In this document: one piece after another, positions 35,180 to 43,893 of the stretch
How positions within the stretch are numbered: the stretch's first letter is position 1
Layout of the letters: each line of letters opens with the position of its first letter
From: Candidatus Zixiibacteriota bacterium
Lineage (GTDB): Bacteria; Zixibacteria; MSB-5A5; GN15; PGXB01
NCBI GenBank assembly: GCA_026397505.1
Contig: JAPLUR010000076.1
Span: forward strand, 1-60,043
Length of the DNA stretch: 60,043 bases
Direction: 5' to 3'
Made by a program: the position numbers and the translations under genes
Notes under the pieces: model-generated
The model's database searches: none
Seen by the model: the letters and a program-made list of their open reading frames with translations, nothing else
What the model was told of the DNA's origin: nothing

Positions 35180-35486
35180 ATTTCCTCGCCGTTTAGAGAA
35201 GACCCTGTGAGCAGAAAATCTATATGGGAAAGAGGCCATACCTGACTTATTGCATTATGCGAGGATCATCGCAAAAAGCTAAGGGGACAGATATGGGGAG
35301 TTGCCAAAACCTATTGGGAGAAGGCCACATAGAAGGGGGTGCCAGATTTTTTTCCTGTTGTCCTTCAGCCGCTTATGTTCCCCATACACAACAAATTTTT
35401 GAATGGCTGGTCGATGGCAGACGATTTGCGCTTATCAACTGCGGAAATAAGAACGGAGAACCCAAAAAAACCTATAGGAGGTCCGA
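35180..35486 (+). other. Promoter and leader region of the second pilin gene
   Basis: This stretch contains the sigma-54 promoter at 35415-35429 and a strong AGGAGG ribosome site at about 35477. Upstream of the promoter there is room for enhancer sites of the NtrC-type regulator, but I see no clear inverted repeat. No credible gene is present: an open frame across it has no ribosome site and unusual composition. Confidence 0.6.
35415..35429 (+). promoter_or_regulatory. Sigma-54 (-24/-12) promoter of the second pilin gene
   Basis: TGGCAGA-CGAT-TTGC carries the invariant GG and GC with exact 12-nt spacing and nearly the full consensus. It lies 57 nt before the pilin ATG. Confidence 0.85.
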
Positions 35487-35918
35487 ATGTTTTCCAAATT
35501 CCATAATCGTCAGAGAGGTTTCACCCTCATCGAATTGATGATTGTGGTGGTCATTATCGGGATCTTGGCCGCTCTGGCCATTCCGCGTTTTATGGCCGCT
35601 ACCACCAAGTCCAAACAGTCTGAAGCGAAGGGTATTCTGAAGCAGATTTACACCATGGAGAATACCTATCGTCAGCAGAACAGTTCTTACTGGGGTCAGG
35701 GTACCGTGGCCAGCGCCGCGGCTCAGACCGCCTTTGCCACCATTGGCGTTGAAATCATGGCGTCGGCCCGTTATACCTACACCATTACCACGGCCAACGG
35801 CACCAATCTGCTGGTAACGGCGACCTGCTCTGATCTTGACGATGATGCTACGGTTGATACCTGGACCATGAACGAAGGTGGAATGCTTATTTGCACGTCA
35901 GATGACGCCACCAGCTAA
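35487..35918 (+). CDS. Type IV pilin (PilA-like), second copy
   Basis: The 143-residue prepilin is cleaved at RQRG/FTLIELMIVVV and keeps Glu5. Its N-terminal 60 residues are nearly the same as those of the first pilin; the C-terminal part differs but is alignable, and it carries two Cys (VTATCSDLD and MLICTSDD) that can close the classical D-region disulphide. A very strong ribosome site (ATAGGAGG) and near-consensus sigma-54 promoter suggest this is the major pilin. It is followed at once by its own terminator. Confidence 0.94.
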   Translation: MFSKFHNRQRGFTLIELMIVVVIIGILAALAIPRFMAATTKSKQSEAKGILKQIYTMENTYRQQNSSYWGQGTVASAAAQTAFATIGVEIMASARYTYTITTANGTNLLVTATCSDLDDDATVDTWTMNEGGMLICTSDDATS

Positions 35919-35939
35919 GAGCTGGAGGTCTTTGCATAA

Positions 35940-35965
35940 GGCGGCCTGAAGGGCCGCCTTTTTTT
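35940..35965 (+). terminator. Rho-independent terminator after the second pilin gene
   Basis: GGCGGCC (35940-35946) and GGCCGCC (35952-35958) with loop TGAAG are followed by seven T residues. Confidence 0.92.
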
Positions 35966-36145
35966 ATGGACTGCGGCTGCGTAATCGATTAGAAATTTTG
36001 CAGTTACGACAGACTGAATCCCCATACAGGCATTTCAGATTTCGGCCCAATCAGCCGACAATAGCTATATGCCGCGAGACCGGCTTTTGCAGAATATCCC
36101 ACCTGGATTGTCGACGGCATGGCTAAGTAAGGAGAAAAATATCAT

Positions 36146-38215
36146 ATGGTAAAGCATGATTTGGGCTATACTTATTCGAGACCGGGAAGGTTCAGGCGGT
36201 ATTCCGATATAGTTCTTCCGGTCCTGGTCCTTCTCGGGGCGATGGTTCTCTTTCTGCGAACCATGGCTCCCTCGGTTTTCTGGGGTGATTCCGCCGCATT
36301 TGCAACCAGTAATTCCATTCTGGGCCTGCCACATTCCCCATCATTTCCTCTTTATACCATGCTGGGGAGGCTGTTCAATCTGATCCCTCATATGGATCCG
36401 GCATTCGCCTCGAATTTGATGTCGGCTTTCTTTGCGGCGCTATCAGTCATGGTCTTTTTCCTGCTGATCAAGCAAATGGCGGAAGTGCCGATCATCCAGG
36501 CCAGTCGCAAGAAAACCTTTCTTGCCGAGCGCCCCATAATTCTCAGTCGTACTGATGCCGAAAATCAGCTCCAGATTGTGGAGGTTGATAATATTTCCAA
36601 ACCGGCGGCGGTTATTCTTCCTTGCTTGGTGGCCACGGCACTCTATGCGATATCATTGCCGGTCTGGTTGTCGGGAGTCCGTGCCGAGGTGTACTCATTG
36701 CACCTTTTTCTCACGCTTCTTTCCGTGTGGATATCATTCATAGGAATTACCAAAGGCAGAAAACGGATATTTTTTCTGGGAGTCTGGCTTTATGCGCTTA
36801 CCTTTGCTAATCATCCGTTATTGGCCATGGCCTTTGCCCCGGCTTTCCTGTATTTGATCATAGCCAATTTCTCCGGTATTGGATTCCGGCCGGCGGTAGT
36901 AACTCTGGTGCTTCTCTTCTTTGCCATGTCATTTTCGATATATTTTTATCTGCCGATTCGTTCATCACTTGATCCGGCCATCAACTGGGGGCGTCCGGAC
37001 AGTCTGGAATCCTTTGTCGTCGCCCTGACCCGTTCCTCGGATATGGCCAATTTTTCTCAATTGACGGTGGCGCCGGATTATTTACTGCGTCTTCGGAAAA
37101 TAGGCGATTTTATGGCCGGGCAGATCGGCTGGCCGCTGATCGGACTGACTCTTGTCGGTCTCTGGGGTGCTTTCAAGGTTTCGCGGAAATTGTTTTTCTT
37201 CTTTCCGCTCGCGATAATTTTCAATCTGGCGATCGTTCTCTGGGCTGCCGATTTCAATCCCAGGAATTATGACCTGGTCAATTATCTGGCTCCGCTGACC
37301 GCACTTATTTTGATGGTCAGTGTGGCGGGGGTGCTCTATCTTCTGAGAACACGTATAGTTGCCGGGCAGGCTTCCTTTCTCATGGCGGTGCTGGTCGGCG
37401 TTTTCATATATTTGAATGCCGGTTCCAATTATGCGAAGGCGGATTTCTCGAAAGTGAACGGCCCCGAAATTCTCAGCAGTGAAATTACCAGAGGACTTCC
37501 GGCCGGCACGCTGGTAATTGTTGCCGAGGATGATGTTATTCTGCCGCTCTGGTACTATTCCTATGTCGAATCCTCCGCCGCGCGGTTGAACATTATCTCG
37601 GCGGGGGCCATGATCAATCCTCAATATCGAAAGCAACTAACCGTGCACAATCCGGCTCTGATTTATCCGCCGGGTTTTATCAATGAATCATCGGTTAAGC
37701 CGGACAGTCTGGTTGCGGCACTCTGCCGCCTTAATGCGCCCAAGCGGGATATTTATATCCAATTTGGGGTTCCCGGTATCGAGGCGGCTCAGGTGGAACC
37801 ATCAGGAATACTTTTCAAATATAACGGCGGGAATGGTCAAGCAAAAATCGACAAGGAGAATCTCAAGCCGCATCTGGAATTAACGCAGAGACTGCTGCTG
37901 GGGAATCAGCAGGAGATTCAAGTCATCGAATTCTGCGGGCGCTGGTTATTCAACACCGCCATTTACTATGAACGTATGAATTCCCCGGAACTGGCCTGGC
38001 AACTATTCAACCAGGCGCTGAATGTTGATAAGGGGAATGTCGATATGCGGGTGCGGCTGGCGGCGGCTCTGGCGCGCGCGGGCAAGTATAAGGAGGCGCT
38101 GCAATATATTTCACAGGCCCTTGAAATTGACCCCAACGATAAGAACAGCCTTGAGCTGGGGCGGCATATTGTCAAAGCTCTGGAAAAATCGGGAACGGTG
38201 GCGGCCAATGATTGA
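36146..38215 (+). CDS. DUF2723 (TMEM260-like) GT-C membrane protein with C-terminal TPR
   Basis: The 689-residue protein has about ten transmembrane helices. Its first periplasmic loop reads TMAPSVFWGDSAAFATSN followed by LGLPHSPSFPLYTMLGR, the DUF2723 signature; the Asp in WGDS is the likely GT-C catalytic residue. The family includes human TMEM260, a protein O-mannosyltransferase using a dolichol-phosphate donor. The last 80 residues form at least two TPR units (PELAWQLFNQALNVD, YKEALQYISQALEIDPND). Placed right after two pilin genes and overlapping a polyprenyl-phosphate-sugar synthase-like gene by eight bases, it may glycosylate pilin or other exported proteins. The role is inference. Confidence 0.85.
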   Translation: MVKHDLGYTYSRPGRFRRYSDIVLPVLVLLGAMVLFLRTMAPSVFWGDSAAFATSNSILGLPHSPSFPLYTMLGRLFNLIPHMDPAFASNLMSAFFAALSVMVFFLLIKQMAEVPIIQASRKKTFLAERPIILSRTDAENQLQIVEVDNISKPAAVILPCLVATALYAISLPVWLSGVRAEVYSLHLFLTLLSVWISFIGITKGRKRIFFLGVWLYALTFANHPLLAMAFAPAFLYLIIANFSGIGFRPAVVTLVLLFFAMSFSIYFYLPIRSSLDPAINWGRPDSLESFVVALTRSSDMANFSQLTVAPDYLLRLRKIGDFMAGQIGWPLIGLTLVGLWGAFKVSRKLFFFFPLAIIFNLAIVLWAADFNPRNYDLVNYLAPLTALILMVSVAGVLYLLRTRIVAGQASFLMAVLVGVFIYLNAGSNYAKADFSKVNGPEILSSEITRGLPAGTLVIVAEDDVILPLWYYSYVESSAARLNIISAGAMINPQYRKQLTVHNPALIYPPGFINESSVKPDSLVAALCRLNAPKRDIYIQFGVPGIEAAQVEPSGILFKYNGGNGQAKIDKENLKPHLELTQRLLLGNQQEIQVIEFCGRWLFNTAIYYERMNSPELAWQLFNQALNVDKGNVDMRVRLAAALARAGKYKEALQYISQALEIDPNDKNSLELGRHIVKALEKSGTVAAND

Positions 38216-39257
38216 GATTTCGGTTGTTATCCCGGTTTTCAATGAATCGGAGAACCTTCCGAGAAACCTTTTGCGGATGGCCGCGGCCCTGGGTGTCACC
38301 GGCAAAGAGTTCGAAATTCTCCCTGTGGATGACGGCTCCAGGGACGATACCGCGATGAAGATCAAGCAGATCGCACGCGAAGACAACCGGATACGATATG
38401 TCGGCTACCGGCAGAATGCAGGGAGAGGCAAGGCGATTCGAACCGGCATCAAAGCGGCGCGAGGGCGATATATTCTGACCATCGATTGCGACCTGTCGTA
38501 CTCGGAAGAATATCTTCCGCTGATGTACCAATTGTTAATTGACAATCCCGAGACAGATTTTGTGATCGGTTCGCCTTATATGGATCAGGGCCGGACCGAG
38601 AAGGTGCCGTTCAAGCGGCTGGCGATTTCGCGTCTGGGAAATGTCATTCTTTCGGCCGCCATGCGGGGGAAAATCAAGACGCTGACCGGCGTCCTACGCG
38701 GGTACCGGGCCGAGGCGGTCAAACGGCTCGACCTGGAATCTGACGGCAAAGAAATTCACCTTGAAATTCTCTCCAAAGCGCTTGCTTCGGGGTACCGGCC
38801 GCTGGAGTTTCCGGCGGTTCTTCAATCGCGCAAAAAGGGGAAATCGAAATTCAAATTTCGGGCGACCGCGACCTCACATTTGATATTCTCCTTTTTCGAA
38901 AGGCCCTCACTTCTCTTTGGAATAATCGGTTTGCTTCTCATCGCGACCGGTTTGGGACTGGGTGGATATATGATCTATCTCTGGCAAACCGGCTCTCTCA
39001 ATCCGGCGCGGCCCCTTATGACTCTGATGGTGCTTCTTCTGGTGTCGGGTTTGCAGGTTATTCTTTTCGGATTTCTCGGAACCCAGCTGGTTGGTCTGCG
39101 CAAGGAAATCTACAAAATTCAGCGTAACCAGCATACGCTGGAGGATCGTCTTGAAGGCACCGCCAATGCGGAAAAATCGAATACCGCCGCCGACCGTTAT
39201 GAATTATCGGAGATGATAGGCCATGATACCGTCAAATCGCCTACTCCTAATCAGTAA
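38208..39257 (+). CDS. GT2 glycosyltransferase, polyprenyl-phosphate mannose/glucose synthase-like
   Basis: The 349-residue protein starts ISVVIPVFNESENL and has VDDGSRDDT, the DxD-type motif TIDCDLSYSEEY, and two C-terminal transmembrane helices (LLFGIIGLLLIATGLGLGG and LMVLLLVSGLQVILFGFLG). That is the layout of DPM1/GtrB-type enzymes that load a sugar onto polyprenyl phosphate. Such a lipid-linked sugar is exactly the donor a GT-C transferase such as the DUF2723 protein needs. The ATG at 38208 overlaps the stop of that gene by eight bases, indicating coupled translation. Which sugar is used cannot be told. Confidence 0.88.
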   Translation: MIEISVVIPVFNESENLPRNLLRMAAALGVTGKEFEILPVDDGSRDDTAMKIKQIAREDNRIRYVGYRQNAGRGKAIRTGIKAARGRYILTIDCDLSYSEEYLPLMYQLLIDNPETDFVIGSPYMDQGRTEKVPFKRLAISRLGNVILSAAMRGKIKTLTGVLRGYRAEAVKRLDLESDGKEIHLEILSKALASGYRPLEFPAVLQSRKKGKSKFKFRATATSHLIFSFFERPSLLFGIIGLLLIATGLGLGGYMIYLWQTGSLNPARPLMTLMVLLLVSGLQVILFGFLGTQLVGLRKEIYKIQRNQHTLEDRLEGTANAEKSNTAADRYELSEMIGHDTVKSPTPNQ

Positions 39258-40398
39258 CCGCTACCCGGCGGGGCCGAATGATACCGCTTCGCCCTTTGTC
39301 TATGATTTCCGAAAGGCCCTCGAGCAGCGCGGACTTGAGATCGATATTGTCACGCCACATTATCAGTCACCGAGAGATGATTATCGTTATATCGATGACA
39401 GGGTGCATCCGTTTCAATGGTCTGATGGCCGAAAGGTAATTTCCCAATTGCCGCTTTATAATCCTTTGAGTCTATTTAAAATGAGGCGCTACCTGCGGAA
39501 TGGATATAAGACTGCGGCAAAGCTTTTGGATAAGCAAGAGTATTCTGCCATAATGGCGCTCTGGGCGCTCCCATCGGGGTATATCGCCTCCCGTCTCTCG
39601 AGGCAATATAATATTCCTTATGCCGTCTGGGCGCTCGGGTCCGATATCAATTGCTGGGCCACCAAGCCGTTTGTCGGTCGGCTGACCGTCAGTGTTCTTA
39701 AGAAAGCCGATATCCTCTACGCCGATGGGTACGAATTGGCCATGAAAGTGCAGGCTCTGTCCGATAAAGATTGCCGCTTCATCCCCAGTTTCCATTCCAT
39801 TGAATTCGAAAAAGTCCCCTATGAATCCAGTGAAAAATATTTTCTTTGCCCGGGCCGGGTGGAAAAAGGCAAGGGTGTTTTCGACCTGCTGGAAGCGTTT
39901 CGTCTTTTTCATTCCAGTCATAATGATTGGAAATTGTACTATGTCGGCGCCGGCCGGGCCGAAAATGATTTGCAGAGGAAAATAGTATCACAACGGCTTG
40001 AGAAATCAGTGCGCTGCTTCGGTTATCTGGAGCGGAAAGCATTCAATCGCCTGGTACGACTGGCCGTGGCTGTGATCATCCCCTCTCATTCCGATTCGTT
40101 GCCGCTCACTTTCGGCGAAGCGATGCAGCTTGGGCGGCCGGTGATTACCTCCGATGTCGGCGATATGCCATATCTGGTCGACCGCTATAAGGTCGGATAT
40201 CACTTTCCAGCAGGGGATATAGGCGCTCTGGCCGAAAGGATGGATTGGATGAATCGGGCAAGCACCGACTTTGCGGCCAGTTGTCCGGCGGTAGTAAAGA
40301 TACTGGATATCCGCAACGCCGCCGAAGCAGTTACCAAATGGCTTGATACATTGACGCTGAAAGAGAAAGTGCCTGACTATGACTATGCCCGGGCTTGA
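39223..40398 (+). CDS. Glycosyltransferase family 4 (GT4)
   Basis: The 391-residue GT-B enzyme starts RLLLISNRYPAGPNDTASPFVYDF and has the C-terminal donor-binding motif DSLPLTFGEAMQLGRPVITSDVGDMPYLV. The first acidic residue of the usual E-x7-E is Asp here. It overlaps the GT2 gene by 35 bases and the next methyltransferase by 20 bases, so it belongs to a single tightly packed transcript. It probably extends a surface glycan. Confidence 0.88.
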   Translation: MIPSNRLLLISNRYPAGPNDTASPFVYDFRKALEQRGLEIDIVTPHYQSPRDDYRYIDDRVHPFQWSDGRKVISQLPLYNPLSLFKMRRYLRNGYKTAAKLLDKQEYSAIMALWALPSGYIASRLSRQYNIPYAVWALGSDINCWATKPFVGRLTVSVLKKADILYADGYELAMKVQALSDKDCRFIPSFHSIEFEKVPYESSEKYFLCPGRVEKGKGVFDLLEAFRLFHSSHNDWKLYYVGAGRAENDLQRKIVSQRLEKSVRCFGYLERKAFNRLVRLAVAVIIPSHSDSLPLTFGEAMQLGRPVITSDVGDMPYLVDRYKVGYHFPAGDIGALAERMDWMNRASTDFAASCPAVVKILDIRNAAEAVTKWLDTLTLKEKVPDYDYARA

Positions 40399-41059
40399 AG
40401 AGAAAAAAACATATTTTGATCAGTACTGGCAGGAGCAGCGGGCCGAGATCGCCGACCCGCGCGCTCATCAGAGGGCGGAGTACATCTATAACCTTCTGGA
40501 GCAGAAAAGCGGGACGCTCTTTGATGCCGGGTGCGGACGAGGGGTGGCGCTCGGTTTTTTTGCTGACCGCGGCTATGATGTCGGCGGCGCCGACATTTCG
40601 CCCTTGATGGTTGCAAAGCTGGTACAGGAGGGATACAACGTCTGTCTTGCCGACCTGGAAAAGGGGAGTCTTCCGGGGAAATATGATATTGTCATCTGCC
40701 TTGAGGTTCTTCAGCAACTGTATGACCCGCTCTCGGTTCTATTGAAACTCAAAGAAGCCCTTAATGCGGATGGCGAAATGGTCGTGTCGGTTCCCAATGA
40801 ATTTCATATTGTTTCCCGTTTGCGTCTTCTTTTCGGGCGATCGCATCTGGGACATTATGACCATTCCCATATCCGGCTCTTTGCACCCTCACGAGACAGA
40901 TCTCTTCTTGATCATGCCGGCCTTGAAATAACCGGCTCTGCCAGGGTAGCGATTGTGCCGCCGCGATGGAAAATTCTCGCGGGCATATTTCATCCTCTGG
41001 CGCAACTTTTTCCTTCACTGTTTGCTCTGTCATCGATATACATCCTGAGGAAGAAATGA
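40379..41059 (+). CDS. Class I SAM-dependent methyltransferase
   Basis: The 226-residue protein has the SAM-binding motif I LFDAGCGRGVALGFF, the acidic loop DVGGADIS, and the later motifs DIVICLEVLQQLYDP and LNADGEMVVSVPNEF. It is similar in outline to UbiG-like or glycan-tailoring methyltransferases. The C-terminus is hydrophobic (ILAGIFHPLAQLFPSLFALSSIYIL), perhaps a membrane contact. Within a glycosyltransferase operon it may methylate a sugar. Two in-frame ATGs (40379, 40385) are possible starts. Confidence 0.85.
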   Translation: MTMPGLEEKKTYFDQYWQEQRAEIADPRAHQRAEYIYNLLEQKSGTLFDAGCGRGVALGFFADRGYDVGGADISPLMVAKLVQEGYNVCLADLEKGSLPGKYDIVICLEVLQQLYDPLSVLLKLKEALNADGEMVVSVPNEFHIVSRLRLLFGRSHLGHYDHSHIRLFAPSRDRSLLDHAGLEITGSARVAIVPPRWKILAGIFHPLAQLFPSLFALSSIYILRKK

Positions 41060-41829
41060 AAGTAGCCGACCGCACCCGCGTTAACGAAACCATGGGAACT
41101 TTCTCGGAGCGTTTCCCGGTGCTGTATGATATTGCCGGACGGGAGAAGAAGGCGAATAAAGTCATCGCCGTCTGCCGTCATTTCTCGCCGCGGCCGCTGG
41201 AGGAACTGGTTTGCCTTGACCTGGGCGCATCAACCGGTATCATGACCGAACGGTTTGCCGCCAATTTCAAACGGGTGATTGCCCTTGATATTGACAAACG
41301 GGGGCTCTGGTACGGCCAAAGCAGCAGTCTTGCACGCAATATCGATTATATTTGCTCCGATGGCACCGCCATGGGGCTGGCCGACAGCTCGGTTGATGTT
41401 GTTATCTGCAATCAGATTTATGAGCATGTCGATAATCAGTCGGGCCTGATGGCGGAGATTTATCGGGTCTTAAAATATGACGGTTTTTGCTATTTTGGAG
41501 CGGGCAACCGGTATGTCGTTATCGAAGGGCATTATTTCCTGCCTTTTCTTTCATGGTTGCCGAACCGGGTGGCCGATATATATATGCTCGTGACCGGCAA
41601 ATCGGGGAAATATGATGTCAGGCTTCTCTCGCTCCGGAGACTTAAGACGCTGACCAAAGATTTCTGGTGTCACGATTATACCGGGATGATTTTTGAGAAC
41701 CCGAAACTCTTCCATGCCGACGACATAATCCGGCCGGGGAATCTAATTTCGCGGCTGCCCCGCTGGCTATATCGCCTTGCCTACCATCTTTTCCCGGCCT
41801 GGGTCTGGGTGCTGACTAGAAAGAAATGA
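41056..41829 (+). CDS. Class I SAM-dependent methyltransferase, second copy
   Basis: The 257-residue protein has VCLDLGASTGIMTERF (motif I), VIALDID, and SVDVVICNQIYEHVDNQ with ILRVL-like text at YRVLKYDGFCYFGAGNRY. Its C-terminal part (SWLPNRVADIYMLVTG, RLPRWLYRLAYHLFPAWVWVL) contains amphipathic or membrane-associated helices. The ATG at 41056 overlaps the preceding stop as ATGA, and GAGGAAG precedes it. An upstream in-frame ATG at 40966 would overlap the previous gene by 90 bases and is not preferred. It ends the DUF2723-GT operon. Confidence 0.86.
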   Translation: MKVADRTRVNETMGTFSERFPVLYDIAGREKKANKVIAVCRHFSPRPLEELVCLDLGASTGIMTERFAANFKRVIALDIDKRGLWYGQSSSLARNIDYICSDGTAMGLADSSVDVVICNQIYEHVDNQSGLMAEIYRVLKYDGFCYFGAGNRYVVIEGHYFLPFLSWLPNRVADIYMLVTGKSGKYDVRLLSLRRLKTLTKDFWCHDYTGMIFENPKLFHADDIIRPGNLISRLPRWLYRLAYHLFPAWVWVLTRKK

Positions 41830-41891
41830 CGGTATCGATTCTTCCCAATCGATTTGGAATCCGCTGACCGCGGCAATCATAGATTTCGTCG

Positions 41892-43889
41892 ATGACCCAA
41901 AAAGTCATTGACCTTGTTTATAAACTCGACTTTATTATTAATGTGAAAACTGTTATTTCTGTCATTCTCCTGATCCTCTTCTTCAGCCCAGCTTCTGCCC
42001 AGGTCACCCCCGATTCAGTTTGGGAAAGGGCCGCGATGGAGAAGCTGATGGCGTTGATGAACCTGAGACTTTCCGATTTGACTTTCCGCGATGATTACAC
42101 GGCCAAGGACTCATTCCGACTGGAAACAATCGCCCGCCTGATGCGCCGCCCCTTCGGCATGGTTGAATTTGTGGAGCAGTATAAGGATAACTGTACTTTC
42201 GACAAACCTGAGCCGCTGCTCAATTTTGCCTACGAAAATCTGGCCAAAGAAGGGCAAACCTGGCGCGGAATGGCGATCGATAACTCCAAAGGGGCACAGC
42301 CCGAAAGCGGGCAGAATTTATTCTATAAATCCAGTGAATTGAACCGTTTCCTGACAAAGGTACATAGATATCTTTATAATGTATTCCCCCCATCGGCCGA
42401 ATCCACTTTTTCCCTTATTTCCTCCGACGAAAAGAGATTCCTCTTGAACGAATTCAAAGCTAATTTGATGGAAGATACCGCCGATGAGTATCGTACGGTT
42501 GACCAGATCGACTCAATCGCAAAGACCGAGGAAGAGTATATAAAACGGTTTGTCAAATTCGGCACCAGAATTCGCAAGGATTTCATTATCGCCGCCGGGA
42601 TCGAAGCGGCCGTTGATTTGCACCGTGAGATAAATCTTTTCCTCGCCGATGTCGCCGCCGGGCGGATCGACCCGGCCACAGTTCTGGGCGATACGGTTAT
42701 TCTTCCTCCCCGGGTCGAAAATACCGCCTTTCTCGGCAAGGATAAACGATGGCGTATCGGCGGTACGGGGGATGATTATTATAAAGGGGAGTATGATTTT
42801 ATTCTCGACTTGGGAGGCAACGACCGGTATGATCTGTCGTACAGTCCGCAAAAGCCGCACGGAACAATTATCATCGATCTTGGCGGCAACGATATTTATA
42901 GCGGCATGACTGATTTCACAATCGGCTCCGGCTGTTTGTCGGCCGGGCTCTTATTTGATATGGGCGGCGATGATATATATAACGGAAATAAATTCTCGTG
43001 CGGTTCGGGGTATTTTGGATTCGGTTTTCTGTATGACCGTTCGGGGAACGATAAATACTATGGCGACACGCATGCCGAAGCGGCCGGTACGTTCGGACTG
43101 GGCGTTTTGATTGACGCTGGCGGCTCCGACCTTTATTCGGCGGCTCTTCATTCGCAGGGATTTGCCGCACCTGAAGGGATAGGAGTCATTGCCGATTATA
43201 GCGGCAACGATACCTATGTGGCGGGAAACAAATACAAGGATGTGCTGAGATATGCCGATCACTATCTTTCGCTCTCACAGGGTTTCGCCTATGGTTTTCG
43301 CCCCTATATGTCGGGCGGTATCGGCGCCATTATCGATTTTGTCGGGAATGACACTTATATATCCGATATTTTCGCACAGGGGACAAGCTACTGGTGGTCG
43401 CTGGGGTTGATTTATGATTCCTCCGGTAACGACCAGTATATCTCTTATCAGTATGCGCAGGGTGCCGCCACCCATATGACCCTGGGGATACTTCTGGAAC
43501 AGAGCGGCAATGATATCTATTTCGGAAAAGGATTGATGCAGGGTTGCGGGCATGATTACTCGTGCGGCATCATGCTTGACCGCAACGGTAACGATATTTA
43601 TCATGCCTACGACCTTTCGCAGGCGGCCGGGTCGGCGAATGGATTCGGCATTCTTATCGATGACCGCGGTGATGATGCTTACTATGTAATGCGCAAGAAC
43701 AATACCCAGGGGTTCGGCGATGCCCGCCGCGATTTCGGCTCGATGGGTCTTTTCCTTGATTTGAGCGGCAGCGACAGATATGACGGCAACGGCGCTGACC
43801 GGAACTACTGGCAAAGTCCCTCCAAATGGGGGGGAGGAATGGATTGGGAATTTGTAAAACCGGATTCAATGATGACGATTCCCAAATGA
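41892..43889 (+). CDS. Secreted protein with twelve DxxGNDxY repeats
   Basis: This 665-residue protein has an N-terminal export signal (VISVILLILFFSPASAQ). Residues about 40-300 are mainly helical with no family I recognise. From residue 303 to 634 come twelve units of the form three hydrophobics-D-x-x-G-[NDS]-D-x-Y, for example FILDLGGNDRY, LLFDMGGDDIY, VIADYSGNDTY and LFLDLSGSDRY, spaced 23 to about 38 residues. The regular hydrophobic strand plus Gly-Asn-Asp turn suggests a beta-solenoid with possible calcium-binding turns, loosely like RTX repeats but with a much longer period. ATG 41892 is used; a GTG at 41943 would give a shorter signal peptide. No function is known. The HEAT-repeat gene follows four bases later. 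Confidence 0.8.
   Translation: MTQKVIDLVYKLDFIINVKTVISVILLILFFSPASAQVTPDSVWERAAMEKLMALMNLRLSDLTFRDDYTAKDSFRLETIARLMRRPFGMVEFVEQYKDNCTFDKPEPLLNFAYENLAKEGQTWRGMAIDNSKGAQPESGQNLFYKSSELNRFLTKVHRYLYNVFPPSAESTFSLISSDEKRFLLNEFKANLMEDTADEYRTVDQIDSIAKTEEEYIKRFVKFGTRIRKDFIIAAGIEAAVDLHREINLFLADVAAGRIDPATVLGDTVILPPRVENTAFLGKDKRWRIGGTGDDYYKGEYDFILDLGGNDRYDLSYSPQKPHGTIIIDLGGNDIYSGMTDFTIGSGCLSAGLLFDMGGDDIYNGNKFSCGSGYFGFGFLYDRSGNDKYYGDTHAEAAGTFGLGVLIDAGGSDLYSAALHSQGFAAPEGIGVIADYSGNDTYVAGNKYKDVLRYADHYLSLSQGFAYGFRPYMSGGIGAIIDFVGNDTYISDIFAQGTSYWWSLGLIYDSSGNDQYISYQYAQGAATHMTLGILLEQSGNDIYFGKGLMQGCGHDYSCGIMLDRNGNDIYHAYDLSQAAGSANGFGILIDDRGDDAYYVMRKNNTQGFGDARRDFGSMGLFLDLSGSDRYDGNGADRNYWQSPSKWGGGMDWEFVKPDSMMTIPK
42798..43793 (+). 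repeat. Coding region of twelve DxxG[NDS]DxY protein repeats
   Basis: The twelve repeat cores are, in order, DLGGNDRY, DLGGNDIY, DMGGDDIY, DRSGNDKY, DAGGSDLY, DYSGNDTY, DFVGNDTY, DSSGNDQY, EQSGNDIY, DRNGNDIY, DDRGDDAY and DLSGSDRY. The DNA copies differ considerably, so the array is old and maintained at protein level rather than recently amplified. Confidence 0.85.
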
Positions 43890-43893
43890 TGGT

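Noticed and set aside
35224-35538. Open frame of 104 codons before the second pilin gene
   Set aside because: It overlaps the sigma-54 promoter and the start of the pilin, has no ribosome site and no recognisable protein pattern.
42798-43793. RTX (GGxGxDxUx nonapeptide) calcium toxin repeats
   Set aside because: The spacing is 23-38 residues instead of nine and the conserved Tyr position differs; no RTX secretion genes are nearby.
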